Positions 46,534 to 55,442 are shown, counted from the first letter of the stretch. The stretch is 64,000 nucleotides of DNA from Akkermansia muciniphila (GCF_030848305.1 NZ_CP114598.1:558001-622000); one strand, 5' to 3'. Notes: generated by a model not told the origin, from the letters alone. Made by a program: numbers and translations.

Positions 46534-47601
46534 ATGACACATTTCATCCCGCTCCGCAAACGTCCGGCGCTTTCCGCGCTGATGCTTCTCCTCCTGGGGT
46601 CCTGTTTCTGCCAGGCTCAGGAAATGCTTACCGATTCCGCAAGAAAGGAAGCTTCCGAATGGCTGAAGGAAGTCAAAGCCGGCTACCTGAACACCAGCTC
46701 TTCCCGCATCCAGAAGGCCGTGGCCGCCCTTACCGCAGCCACCAGCACGGAAAACGCCGCCATGAAACTTTACGTGGACGCCATGAAGGACCGTTTCTTA
46801 AACCCCACCAGCATGATGTCCCGCATGCTGAACCGGGGTGGAGGCTTCCGGATGATGCGCATGCCGGGTTCCGGAGGGAAGGGAGGCAACAGCAGCAAGC
46901 CTGACAGCCCCAGCACCGCCTTCTCCAACTGGCGCAAGCAGAACACGGGAAACAACGTGGCCCCCGGTTTTAAAAAGGCCCTTCAAATCCAGTGCAAATG
47001 GATGCTGCTTTGCCTGAGAAAAGCGGATGCGGAAAAAAACGAGCGAGAACTCAACGTTTCCTCCAGCGTCCTCTCCATGCTGGATGAAGTAGCCGCCAAC
47101 GCCAAGGACGTAGGCGAACAGCTTCCCATGGTAGGCGGAGCCAGCGAAGTCATCCGCACTTACCTGAACATTGGGGACTACCGTTCGGAAACCCTGCCGG
47201 ACAACCTGATGGACCTCAACACCATCTTTGACCGCGTTCTGCTGGTTCCCTATAAGGAGAAAAAAGATGTGGAAAATTTCCGGAAGCTCTGGAACAAACG
47301 CATCGCCCTGGAAGCGACTCTGCTTCAAAACAACTCCGCCAGCGATAAGAAAACGGCGGAAGCGGAAAAAGCCGCTTTCCTGACCAAAAGGCAGTGGGAC
47401 CGGGAAAAAGCCTGCTTTGAACTCGGTGACCAGGTAGCGGCCCTTGAAAAAATGAAAAGCCTGATTTCCAGCATCAAGGAGCCTTCTGAAAAACAGCGCG
47501 CCATCCGCGATCTGGAATTTCTGCTTCTTTCCCCCGCGGAACAGGCAAAACTCCGCGAAGAGCGCATGAACAGACGCATGCCGGGCGTCCCGCGCTTCTA
47601 A
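46534..47601 (+). CDS. Hypothetical secreted, helical protein
   Basis: A 355-residue protein with a signal sequence (ALMLLLLGSCFCQAQ) that could be cut by signal peptidase I or, through LGSC, processed as a lipoprotein. A Gly/Met-rich patch (MMSRMLNRGGGFRMMRMPG) lies near residue 100. The rest is mostly helical and charged, suggesting a coiled coil. No family is recognised. It stands alone between bioA and a convergent membrane-protein gene. Confidence 0.65.
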   Translation: MTHFIPLRKRPALSALMLLLLGSCFCQAQEMLTDSARKEASEWLKEVKAGYLNTSSSRIQKAVAALTAATSTENAAMKLYVDAMKDRFLNPTSMMSRMLNRGGGFRMMRMPGSGGKGGNSSKPDSPSTAFSNWRKQNTGNNVAPGFKKALQIQCKWMLLCLRKADAEKNERELNVSSSVLSMLDEVAANAKDVGEQLPMVGGASEVIRTYLNIGDYRSETLPDNLMDLNTIFDRVLLVPYKEKKDVENFRKLWNKRIALEATLLQNNSASDKKTAEAEKAAFLTKRQWDREKACFELGDQVAALEKMKSLISSIKEPSEKQRAIRDLEFLLLSPAEQAKLREERMNRRMPGVPRF

Positions 47602-47633
47602 AAACCGTCGCCAAGCCCCAACCTCCCTCCTTT

Positions 47634-47666
47634 CATCCCCCGTCGCGTAATACGCATCGGGGGATG
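47634..47666. terminator. Compound hairpin between convergent genes, no U-tract
   Basis: CATCCCCCG pairs with CGGGGGATG, and inside it GCGT pairs with ACGC around AAT. It begins just after one stop codon and ends at the other gene's stop. No T run follows on either strand, so an ordinary intrinsic terminator is not certain. Confidence 0.5.
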
Positions 47667-49469
47667 TTACGTTGCGGAGAGACACATTTCCGGAACAGAG
47701 GCGGCTTCCTTCCTGCCGGGCTGGAACCATGTCTTGCGCAGGCGGTAAACGCGCACACCCTGGATATTCTCATCCAGATGCCAGGCTGTGCGAACGCCGT
47801 GCTGCTCCCAGATATGGCGGCTGAGCATTCCCATGAACTTGCTGTCCATATCGGAAACGTCCCCTTGCGGCGTGAGACAGACAATGTACACATTATCCCT
47901 GCACAGGTTCAGGGAGGACTGCCCCGCCCACCCCATTTCCTTCAGTTTCCGCTGCACGGGTTTCAACGGGAAATTCCAGCCGCCCAGCGTGACTACATTC
48001 TTGCGGGAACAGCTCCAGGCCTTGCGGAAAACGGACTGCCCCGGAGCCAGATCGTCAATAGTGCCGCCGGACATCTGGACGCAAAACAGGGAATCGGGTT
48101 CCCGGTCCACCCGCTCGCATAACAGGCGCCCGGCATCCGGAGAAAAAGACTCCAGATTAGCCTCCCATACGGCGGCGCACGCCTGGGACAAGGAAACGGA
48201 AAACGCGCAGAACATGGGCACGCCGCCCGCAAGGGCTCCTTTCCCCGTCCAGTTGATGCGGATGGGGCGGTATTGCTCCGACCACAGCAGACACAGCCCG
48301 GCAATCAGGAACGTTGGGTAAACCACGCGGAAATACAAACGGTCTATGCTGGCCATGTACAGCAGAACCAGCACCAGCAGGGAGCCTACGCAGTACACCA
48401 GGGCGGGAGAATCCCCGCGCCGGAAAGAAACGCGGCATGCCAGGCCGAACAAAATCCAGCAAGGGAGGAGATCCATAACGGAATCCCACGAAAACAGATG
48501 CAAGGCTTTCTCTACGCGGGCCCATGCCCTGGGCCAGAATTCTCCCCCGTCCCGCGCCAATAGAAGCCTTTCCAGATAATCCGCGTTGAATACATTCATA
48601 TCGCAATTGGTAAACATCCGGACCATCTTGATATCATTGGCGAACACGCCGTACTTTTCACACTGGTAGGCGCTCTCCTGCCTGATGGGGCATGTGTCCG
48701 AGAGAAGGGAGCGGGCCTGGTTCCATGCCGCCACGTCACATCCTTCCAGCACATTCCGGTGGGCGTACTTATTATATTCATTCAGGCTGAAAGAAGCGAT
48801 GAGCACGCAGGCCAGAGCCAGCCAGAGGCGGCGGAGGGCAAACAGCTTCTCCCTGGACGGCCTGAGCCCTTCCAGACTGCCTGCCAGCAGGATGGCTCCC
48901 CAGAAAGCGGCGCATGCCAGGGCGGCATCCAGCCGGACCATGCTGCCCAGCACGCACAGGAATACCCCCGCGCACCATCCCTTCCAGGAAGAACCGTACT
49001 TCAAACACGCCAGCACACCTGTAAATCCCGTCAGAAAGGCGGCATGGCTGAATTGCAGGGCGGCGTAAAAACCCGGCATGATCAGCAGCCACACCAGCAG
49101 CAGAACCAGCGTATTGAAATCATATCTGCGCGCCTTGCGGGCATGCGCCGTCAGCATCGTGAAAATGGCCGCGCCGCTGGACAACGTGGCAAGCGCCAGA
49201 AACACAGGCCAGACGGACACCCCGCCAAGGACAGGCGCGGCTTTCAACAGAATTCCGGTCAACAGGGGATTGACGAAAATAACATGGGCGTCCGCGTAAG
49301 AGGGGTCCCCCCATCCGTCAAGTACGGACGCAATCACCAGATCGTCATTGGATTGGTACGCCACGCCCACAAGGCTCCAGGCCAGAACCAGAAGCAGCAG
49401 GTTGAACCATACGGGATGGAGCAGAGGGAAAAGCGATACCCATCTCCAAATCTGTTTCAACATAAGCAA
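47667..49469 (-). CDS. GT-C-like multi-pass membrane protein
   Basis: Membrane protein of 600 residues with about ten helices in the first 400 and a soluble C-terminal part. The first external loop contains SNDDLVIASVLDGW, with the paired acidic residues that GT-C glycosyltransferases use. It could be the enzyme that moves a polyprenyl-linked sugar onto a periplasmic acceptor, as ArnT does. It lies downstream of a sugar transaminase, acetyltransferase, glycosyltransferase and two small transporters on the same strand, but seems to have its own promoter. No clear family name. Confidence 0.65.
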   Translation of the reverse strand: MLMLKQIWRWVSLFPLLHPVWFNLLLLVLAWSLVGVAYQSNDDLVIASVLDGWGDPSYADAHVIFVNPLLTGILLKAAPVLGGVSVWPVFLALATLSSGAAIFTMLTAHARKARRYDFNTLVLLLVWLLIMPGFYAALQFSHAAFLTGFTGVLACLKYGSSWKGWCAGVFLCVLGSMVRLDAALACAAFWGAILLAGSLEGLRPSREKLFALRRLWLALACVLIASFSLNEYNKYAHRNVLEGCDVAAWNQARSLLSDTCPIRQESAYQCEKYGVFANDIKMVRMFTNCDMNVFNADYLERLLLARDGGEFWPRAWARVEKALHLFSWDSVMDLLPCWILFGLACRVSFRRGDSPALVYCVGSLLVLVLLYMASIDRLYFRVVYPTFLIAGLCLLWSEQYRPIRINWTGKGALAGGVPMFCAFSVSLSQACAAVWEANLESFSPDAGRLLCERVDREPDSLFCVQMSGGTIDDLAPGQSVFRKAWSCSRKNVVTLGGWNFPLKPVQRKLKEMGWAGQSSLNLCRDNVYIVCLTPQGDVSDMDSKFMGMLSRHIWEQHGVRTAWHLDENIQGVRVYRLRKTWFQPGRKEAASVPEMCLSAT

Positions 49470-49510
49470 ATTCCCTGACTTTACAGACTGTTTTCCCTGT
49501 TCGGGAACGC

Positions 49511-49539
49511 ATACTAGAAACGGGGAAAATGAAAGTCAA
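49511..49539 (-). promoter_or_regulatory. Candidate promoter of the GT-C-like gene
   Basis: Minus-strand TTGACT, 17 bases, TAGTAT, placed so that transcription would start about 35 bases before the ATG at 49469. It closely resembles the candidate in front of the DeoR gene. Confidence 0.45.
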
Positions 49540-49590
49540 GAGCCGATCCGGATGAACAAACCGGGGGGATAAAAGACTGTACCCACCTTC

Positions 49591-49941
49591 TTAACGGTTC
49601 AGGCAGATGATAATGCCCGCGATGATCATCGCGTTGCCGCACACCTTGCGCAAGGTGATTGGTTTGCCGAAAAAAATCCGGTCAAACAAAAGGATGTACA
49701 CGTATGCGGAGCATTCCAGCACATTCACCGTAATCATCGGCAGGTGGGACAGGCAATAAAACGTCAGCAGGCAGCAGCCCAAAAAAACGGAATATGCCGC
49801 TATCGTGGCCGGATTCACGAAATAGGAAAGGCCGGTCAGCCGGTCATTCATGGCGGACTTTTTCAAAACCACCTGGGAACAGGAAGCCAGAAAAACGGAA
49901 AACAGATTCAGTCCGATGTAAAATTCCTCACTCATGCGCAT
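49591..49941 (-). CDS. SMR/EamA half-transporter (ArnF-like)
   Basis: Four-helix membrane protein of 116 residues resembling the ArnE/ArnF type of small multidrug resistance protein, with a C-terminal pair of helices around FFGKPITLRKVCGNAMIIAGIII. Such proteins flip undecaprenyl-phosphate-linked sugars as heterodimers. Its start overlaps the end of its partner gene by 14 bases. A second ATG two codons later is possible. It ends the row of overlapping genes. Confidence 0.75.
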   Translation of the reverse strand: MRMSEEFYIGLNLFSVFLASCSQVVLKKSAMNDRLTGLSYFVNPATIAAYSVFLGCCLLTFYCLSHLPMITVNVLECSAYVYILLFDRIFFGKPITLRKVCGNAMIIAGIIICLNR

Positions 49942-50266
49942 CCTCCGTGGAGACCAAAATAATACCGCCGATGACCAGCGCCGCTCCCGCCGCCAGCGTC
50001 CAGGAAAGGGCCTCCCCCAGGCAAAGCCATGCCAGCAGGATGCCCCAGATCACCACGGCGGAACGGTTGGCATAAGCTACGCCCAGGTTAAATTTTTTCA
50101 GCATGACCTGCCATCCCGCCGCATAAATGCCCAACAGGAACAGCACGCCGGCCAGCAGGGCGAACCGGCGCCAGTCCGTCCAGCCGTAAGGGGCGGCCAT
50201 ACGCCCCAGGACGGTATTCAGCGCATAAACAATAAACAGCAGATGCAGAATCAGGTAATTGATCAT
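49928..50266 (-). CDS. SMR/EamA half-transporter (ArnE-like)
   Basis: Partner of the preceding half-transporter, 112 residues, four helices. The second half (YANRSAVVIWGILLAWLCLG, then GAALVIGGIILVS) is typical of EamA halves. A GTG at 50293 would overlap the upstream glycosyltransferase by four bases; I use the ATG at 50266 (MINYLILHLLF), which starts at the first helix. Two different four-helix units side by side suggest an asymmetric dimer. Confidence 0.75.
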   Translation of the reverse strand: MINYLILHLLFIVYALNTVLGRMAAPYGWTDWRRFALLAGVLFLLGIYAAGWQVMLKKFNLGVAYANRSAVVIWGILLAWLCLGEALSWTLAAGAALVIGGIILVSTEDAHE

Positions 50267-50289
50267 GAGAGAAAAAAGGTGGGGAAAAC

Positions 50290-51228
50290 TCACTCATACC
50301 GGCGCGCCACCACTACGGCGGGCCGGTGCTTGGTTTCCTTGTAAATTTTGGATATGTAAATGCCGATAACTCCCAGGCTCATCAGAATCAAGCCCCCGAC
50401 CAGCCAGATGGAGGCCACGGAAGAGGCCCAGCCGGTCGGGGCTACATTATACAGAAGCTGGCGCACAACCACCCAGGCTACATACAGCATGGCGATCATG
50501 GTGACCGCCAGGCCAAAATAGGAAATATACACCAGCGGCCTGGCGCTGTAGGAAACCACGGAATTCACCGCCAACGCCATTTTTTTGCGGAAAGTGTAGG
50601 TAGTTGGAGAAGAGGACGCCTTCTTCACCCTGCACGGCACCTGCCGGAAACCGGCGGAAACGCACAGCCCAAAGAAAAAAGGCTCCCGATCCTGGAATTT
50701 CAGCATCTCCCGCAGGAAACGCGCGCTCATCAGCCGCGCCGTCACCATATTCCTGGTAATCTGCTGGTCGGAAAGCAAATTAAACAATGTGTAGAACAAT
50801 TCTCCGGAAACGGCTTCAAACAAGCCGCCCTTCCTCTTCTCCTGCACCCCGTACACCACATCCGCCCCGGTGGAATCCATCTCGCGGGAAAAATCAGCCA
50901 GCCATTCGGGAGATTCCTCCAAATCACTGTCAATCAAGAATACGCGCTCACCCCGTGCTTCTTCGCAGGCCACGTACATGGCCAGATGATGACCGAAGTT
51001 GCGGGATAAATCCACCACGCGCACCCGGCCGTCCTTCTCCCGCTCCTTCAAAGCCTGTTCCAGCCCGTCCCTGGGGCAGCCGTCATTCACCAGCACCACC
51101 TCCGTGCGGGAGGGGTCATAACCCGCCTCAAGCGCAGCGGCGAAACTGCGGGAACAGAACTCCGCCAGATAACCGCCCGTACAATACACGGTAGCCACAA
51201 TGGACAATTGAATCTGTGGATCAGTCAT
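50290..51228 (-). CDS. ArnC/DPM1-like polyprenyl-phosphate glycosyltransferase
   Basis: GT2 enzyme of 312 residues. The nucleotide-binding fold has VVLVNDGCPRDG and the metal-binding DxD at 100-102 (LIDSDLEESPEW). Two C-terminal transmembrane helices follow (about 235-260 and 270-295), as in ArnC, which moves an amino sugar to undecaprenyl phosphate. It overlaps the upstream acetyltransferase gene by four bases and sits next to ArnE/F-like transporters. The sugar donor is inferred to be the product of the neighbours. Confidence 0.85.
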   Translation of the reverse strand: MTDPQIQLSIVATVYCTGGYLAEFCSRSFAAALEAGYDPSRTEVVLVNDGCPRDGLEQALKEREKDGRVRVVDLSRNFGHHLAMYVACEEARGERVFLIDSDLEESPEWLADFSREMDSTGADVVYGVQEKRKGGLFEAVSGELFYTLFNLLSDQQITRNMVTARLMSARFLREMLKFQDREPFFFGLCVSAGFRQVPCRVKKASSSPTTYTFRKKMALAVNSVVSYSARPLVYISYFGLAVTMIAMLYVAWVVVRQLLYNVAPTGWASSVASIWLVGGLILMSLGVIGIYISKIYKETKHRPAVVVARRYE

Positions 51229-51725
51229 AACGCTTTTACATACATCAGAACGCGCTTCCTTTTCCCGTTTTTCACGCGCACCTCGTCCTTTTCCGGGACA
51301 CGGACAAACCCCATGCGCTCATGAAAACGCACGGAAGCCGCATTGTCTTCCAGAATCCGGGCATACAGCCGTTCCAGGCCCAGCTCCCCCGCGGCCAGCT
51401 CCATCATCCCGGCATACGCGGCAGAGGCCGGGCGCAGTTCCCTGAACGCCCTGTCGTAAAGATAAATGCCTATCTCTCCGCAGCGCGTGTTCCGGTCAAA
51501 CCAGGGCAGGTAAACCAGGCCCTGCGGAACCCGGTCCGCATAAATCACGCAGGCGCGGGCATCCTCCCCGCGGATGTTTCTTTCCAGCCACGTCCGGTGC
51601 TGCTCCTCCGTTACCTGGTCCAACAAAAAAAACGGGCTGACCCTGTCGGAATTGCGCCACACGCGCAGGCGGCTGCGCATGGCCTCATCCACATCGGACA
51701 CGTTGACCAGTCCAATTTTAATCAT
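51225..51725 (-). CDS. GNAT acetyltransferase (PseH/RimJ-like)
   Basis: Acetyltransferase of 166 residues. RVWRNSDRVSPFFLLDQVTEEQHRTWLE is the N-terminal block found in RimJ/RimL-like and PseH-like nucleotide-sugar acetyltransferases, and RLYARILEDNAASVRFHERMGF is the acetyl-CoA motif. It overlaps the transaminase gene by four bases and the glycosyltransferase by four. Its likely role is N-acetylation of the 4-amino sugar made upstream. Confidence 0.82.
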   Translation of the reverse strand: MIKIGLVNVSDVDEAMRSRLRVWRNSDRVSPFFLLDQVTEEQHRTWLERNIRGEDARACVIYADRVPQGLVYLPWFDRNTRCGEIGIYLYDRAFRELRPASAAYAGMMELAAGELGLERLYARILEDNAASVRFHERMGFVRVPEKDEVRVKNGKRKRVLMYVKAL

Positions 51726-52861
51726 GATTCAACTCCTTCCAGCCCAAATCCGGCCCGCAATACCTCCCGGCAGCCCTCTTCCCCCAAATCGTAATACAAA
51801 GGAAGCCTCAGCAACGTATCGCTGGTACGGTCCGTATGCGGCATGGCCCCGGCAGAACGCCCGAACCTCATCCCGGCAGGGGAGGAATGGAGGGGAATGT
51901 AGTGGAACACCGCTTTAATCCCGTGCTCCGCCAGCTTGTTGATCAAGCGCGCGCGCTCCTCCATGGAACGGAGCAGCACGTAATACATGTGGGCGTTATG
52001 CGTGCAATGCTCCGGAACGCACGGACGCCGCAGCACTCCCTGTTCTTCCAGTGGAGCCAGCGCGCGGTGGTACATATTCCACCATTTCAACCTTTCGCCG
52101 TTGATTTCCTGCCCGTGTTCCAGCTGGGCATACAGATAAGCGGCGGTCATCTCTCCGGGCAAATAGGAAGAACCAACGTCCACCCAGGTGTATTTGTCCA
52201 CCTGCCCGCGGAAAAACCTGGCCCGGTTGGTCCCTTTTTCCCGGATAATCTCCGCGCGTTCCATCAGGGAGGGGTCATTCACCAGCAGGGCCCCTCCCTC
52301 CCCGGAAATGACATTCTTGGTCTCGTGGAAACTGTAGCAGCCCAAATGGCCGATAGAACCGAGCCGACGCCCTCTGTAACAGGAGCCGACGCCCTGGGCG
52401 GCGTCTTCAATCACGTACAGGCGGTGCCTCTCGGCAATTTCCATGATTGCATCCATTTCACAGGCCACGCCCGCGTAATGAACCACGCAAATGGCGCGGG
52501 TGCGGTCCGTGATGGCCGCTTCTATCAGCGTCTCGTCAATATTCTGCGTATCCGGCCTGATATCCACGAATACGGGAACGCCGCCGCGCAGCACAAACGC
52601 GTTCGCCGTGGAGACGAACGTATAGGAAGGCATAATAATCTCGTCGCCCGGGCGGCAGTCGATCAACAGGGCCGCCATCTCCAGTGCGGCGGTTCCGGAA
52701 TGAACCAGCAGAACCTTTCCGGCGCCGGTGCGTTCCGCGAGCAGTTCATGGCATTTTTTCGTGTAATAGCCGTCTCCGCACAAATGGGCGCGCTGGATGG
52801 CATCCCGGATATAATCCAATTCGGGGCCGTGCTGGTGAGGTTGGTTGAAAGGAATCTCCAT
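51722..52861 (-). CDS. wecE: WecE-type nucleotide-sugar 4-aminotransferase
   Basis: DegT-family PLP transaminase of 379 residues. It is strikingly close to enteric WecE (RffA), which makes dTDP-4-amino-4,6-dideoxygalactose: PSYTFVSTANAFVLRG, VHYAGVACEMD, VIEDAAQGV, the PLP lysine K182 in SFHETKN, then GTNRARFFRGQVDKYTWVD and AVFHYIPLHSSPAG. This gives high confidence in the class, less in the exact sugar. It is first in a run of overlapping genes toward 49591. The rmlA/rmlB genes needed for its substrate are outside the window. Confidence 0.9.
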   Translation of the reverse strand: MEIPFNQPHQHGPELDYIRDAIQRAHLCGDGYYTKKCHELLAERTGAGKVLLVHSGTAALEMAALLIDCRPGDEIIMPSYTFVSTANAFVLRGGVPVFVDIRPDTQNIDETLIEAAITDRTRAICVVHYAGVACEMDAIMEIAERHRLYVIEDAAQGVGSCYRGRRLGSIGHLGCYSFHETKNVISGEGGALLVNDPSLMERAEIIREKGTNRARFFRGQVDKYTWVDVGSSYLPGEMTAAYLYAQLEHGQEINGERLKWWNMYHRALAPLEEQGVLRRPCVPEHCTHNAHMYYVLLRSMEERARLINKLAEHGIKAVFHYIPLHSSPAGMRFGRSAGAMPHTDRTSDTLLRLPLYYDLGEEGCREVLRAGFGLEGVES

Positions 52862-52912
52862 AGCTTCAGAAAAGACCGGCCCATAACGGACGCCCGGCGC
52901 AGGCGTGCCGAT

Positions 52913-52947
52913 CCCGTGCGGAAGGCGTTCCCCGCCTTCCGCACGGG
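52913..52947. terminator. 15-bp perfect hairpin upstream of wecE
   Basis: CCCGTGCGGAAGGCG pairs perfectly with its complement around a five-base loop. On the minus strand it follows the acyltransferase stop codon, but there is no T run. Very stable; probably ends or protects that transcript. Confidence 0.55.
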
Positions 52948-52982
52948 GAGACCCTACTATGAACGGAGGACTGAAAACAAGC

Positions 52983-54104
52983 CTAGACCTTGATGAAGGT
53001 CCGGTTTTTGTACATGTAATACAGCACGCCCCAGATCAGGGCGTAATTGCAGAGATAAAAGACAAACCTGTCCGCATCCCCGAAACACCCGCTAAACCCG
53101 GTAAACAGCACCCGGGAGAAATTGCCCGTGGGGGGGCACAACGATACCCACATGTACACGAAAATGGCATTGCTTCCGATTACGGAGAAAAAGAATGTCA
53201 GCCAATTCAATTTCAGCACATCCGTCAGCAGGTAGAACAGAGCCAGCAGCAAATAGCACCATCCCGCCGCCCACAATACCATGGAACTGGTGAACAAACG
53301 CTTGATTATTGGGAAATCCAGGCTCCAGACATACCCCAGCGCCAGGCAGCCCGCGCCCGCGCCCAGCAGCCACGCCAGCTTTTTCCCGTGCCCCTGCACC
53401 CGTTTCAGCATCTGGCCGCCCAGCAGGCCGAGCATGGTCATGGCGCCAAAACCGAACTGCGCCAGGATCCACGCGTAATTCGTTTTATCCTGCCAGTTCC
53501 CCATCAGGTATTTATCCAGCAGCAGGGCCAGATTCCTCCCCGGCTCAAGCATTCCTGCCGCACAGAAACCCACCGAGGGATCGGAAAAAGGAACGAATTT
53601 AATCACCAGCCAGTAAACAACCAGCAACAGCCCTGTCACCGCTACCTGCCACCGGACGGACAAATGAAGAAGGCAAATGGCCGCAATCAGGTAGCCGGAG
53701 GCGATGGCCTGGAGCGTATTGCAGTACAGGGACATTTTGGACGGTTCAAAACTCAGCAGATTTCCCTGCACCACCATGCCAAGCAAAAAAAGCACCACTA
53801 CCCGCCTGGCAACTTTCAGGTAAATCTTCCACACAGGCTCCGAACCGATGCGCCTGGAAAAGGAAAACGGCATGGCCGTTCCCACAATGAACAAAAAGAG
53901 GGGCATCACCAGGTCCCAGGCGGCAAACCCCTCCCAATTCACGTGCGTGCTGTGCTTCACCAGCCACTCGGGGCTCCGGTCATAAAAAAGGTTGATGCCG
54001 GAAACAACCAGAGCCAGCCCCCCGGTCAGGAAAAACATGTCAAATCCCCGCAGGGCGTCAATGGCCGCAATCCTCTGCGGCTTGGTATCGGAAAGAGAAC
54101 TCAT
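52983..54104 (-). CDS. HGSNAT-like membrane acyltransferase (DUF5009 type)
   Basis: Ten- or eleven-helix membrane protein of 373 residues resembling heparan-alpha-glucosaminide N-acetyltransferase relatives. The opening RIAAIDALRGFDMFFLTGG and WEGFAAWDLVMPLFLFIVGTAM with a conserved His-free acidic loop are typical. Such proteins carry an acetyl group across the membrane to an amino sugar. It is upstream of the sugar locus, separated by 121 bases with a strong hairpin. Whether it acts with the locus or on scavenged glycans is unknown. Confidence 0.82.
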   Translation of the reverse strand: MSSLSDTKPQRIAAIDALRGFDMFFLTGGLALVVSGINLFYDRSPEWLVKHSTHVNWEGFAAWDLVMPLFLFIVGTAMPFSFSRRIGSEPVWKIYLKVARRVVVLFLLGMVVQGNLLSFEPSKMSLYCNTLQAIASGYLIAAICLLHLSVRWQVAVTGLLLVVYWLVIKFVPFSDPSVGFCAAGMLEPGRNLALLLDKYLMGNWQDKTNYAWILAQFGFGAMTMLGLLGGQMLKRVQGHGKKLAWLLGAGAGCLALGYVWSLDFPIIKRLFTSSMVLWAAGWCYLLLALFYLLTDVLKLNWLTFFFSVIGSNAIFVYMWVSLCPPTGNFSRVLFTGFSGCFGDADRFVFYLCNYALIWGVLYYMYKNRTFIKV

Positions 54105-54280
54105 GGCGATATTCCAACTACGGCATTATGTCCGCCAACCTTTCCAAAGACTTTCTTTTTCTCAGGCTCCGTAAAAAAAAACGGCTGTTTCCGGAAAAAC
54201 CTGTCCTCCACGGCAACTCCGTCATGATGCCTTTCTCCATATTCCCTTCCCCGTCTTCCATGCTATGCTTTCCCCGCAAC

Positions 54281-54793
54281 ATGACCATGGGGAACGACCA
54301 ATCCGGCGAACGCGACAGCTTCCGGAATATTGAAACTTACGCCCGCCTGAAAATGGATGAACTTGGTCTGGCAGACTGGCAATTCGGCTGGGACCGGGCC
54401 AAAAGAAGGCTGGGCGTGTGCCGCCTGCTGGAAAAAAGCATTACGATTTCCATCCACTTCGTCCGCGCCAATCTGGAAACCCCTCACGAAATCCGTGACA
54501 CGATTTTGCATGAGATCGCCCACGCCCTGGCGTGGACCCGCCATGGGGAACGCACCCACGGACCGCGATGGAGACAGATTTGCAGGGAAATAGGGGCCGT
54601 TCCGCGCGCCGCCGCCAAACAGGACGCCGTCCGCGTCACCACGTACAAATATATCCTGCGTCTGAAAACGACGGGCGAAGTCGTCGGCAAATACCACCGC
54701 CGCCCCTCTTTTGCCAAATACCTCAAGCGCATGGCCCTGAAAGACCGCCCCGATACGCTGGGACAGCTGGAACTGGCGCCTTATGAAGAATAA
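54281..54793 (+). CDS. SprT-like zinc metallopeptidase domain protein
   Basis: Protein of 170 residues with the SprT-type zinc motif HEIAHALAW and a following Asp/His region (GPRWRQICREIG). SprT-like proteins are metalloprotease-fold proteins of uncertain function in bacteria. The frame is open back to 54128; I use the ATG at 54281, which removes a nonsense-like N-terminus. Another ATG at 54287 is possible. It is divergent from the acyltransferase gene. Confidence 0.8.
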   Translation: MTMGNDQSGERDSFRNIETYARLKMDELGLADWQFGWDRAKRRLGVCRLLEKSITISIHFVRANLETPHEIRDTILHEIAHALAWTRHGERTHGPRWRQICREIGAVPRAAAKQDAVRVTTYKYILRLKTTGEVVGKYHRRPSFAKYLKRMALKDRPDTLGQLELAPYEE

Positions 54794-54878
54794 TCTTCAC
54801 AAAAGCTGAAAGAAACGCGCCGTTTCCCGGCTATTCTCCAGAATCAACGGCCCTCCCATTCCGGGCCTTTCCGTTTTC

Positions 54879-55442
54879 TTACGCCCGCTCATTTTCCGGA
54901 ACGGAAGAGGAAACATTCAAGGTGCACTGGCGTACGTAGTCATACACCTTCGCGTCGCTGTCTCCTGCGGCCCAAACCACCCGCAAGAAGTCGGCTGGAT
55001 GAATGTTTCCGTGGTCCCGGAAGAAGCGGCGGTCATTCTCGCAGCAGTAAATGACGTCATTCCCCATGGAACCGACGAGCTTGGCCCGCGCCTTGGCGAT
55101 CAGGCGCGGAAGGTAGGGAAGGCCGCTGAGTTCGTCGCCGAACCCCGGCAAATCGTACCCGATCACAGGTTTCCCCTGGTAAAACTGCCCGTGCTGGACG
55201 GTCAGGAAGAAGTCCCGGCGCGCCGCAGCCATCAGCAGAACCGTGGTGGGGGAAGGTTCTCCCGTGCGGGCATAGGTTTCTACAAAATCAAACAATTCCC
55301 GCGTGCGGCAACCAATGGAAGACAGAAAGATAATTTCCTGATCCGTAAAAAAGCCGTCCACATTCCTGTGGCCTTCATGGTAGCGCCCCACCGCTTCGCG
55401 GAAAAGGTCGTAAAACGTATCGTTCCAATCTTCCTCCATCAT
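54879..55442 (-). CDS. DUF5069-domain protein at the end of the atp operon
   Basis: Soluble protein of 187 residues matching what I recall of the DUF5069 family: GFGDELSGLPYLPRLIAKAR, then GNDVIYCCENDRRFFRDHG and HPADFLRVVWAAGDSD. The role is unknown. It overlaps atpC by four bases (ATGA), so it is translated with the ATP synthase operon. The N-terminal 90 residues look like a separate alpha-helical part. Confidence 0.78.
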   Translation of the reverse strand: MMEEDWNDTFYDLFREAVGRYHEGHRNVDGFFTDQEIIFLSSIGCRTRELFDFVETYARTGEPSPTTVLLMAAARRDFFLTVQHGQFYQGKPVIGYDLPGFGDELSGLPYLPRLIAKARAKLVGSMGNDVIYCCENDRRFFRDHGNIHPADFLRVVWAAGDSDAKVYDYVRQCTLNVSSSVPENERA

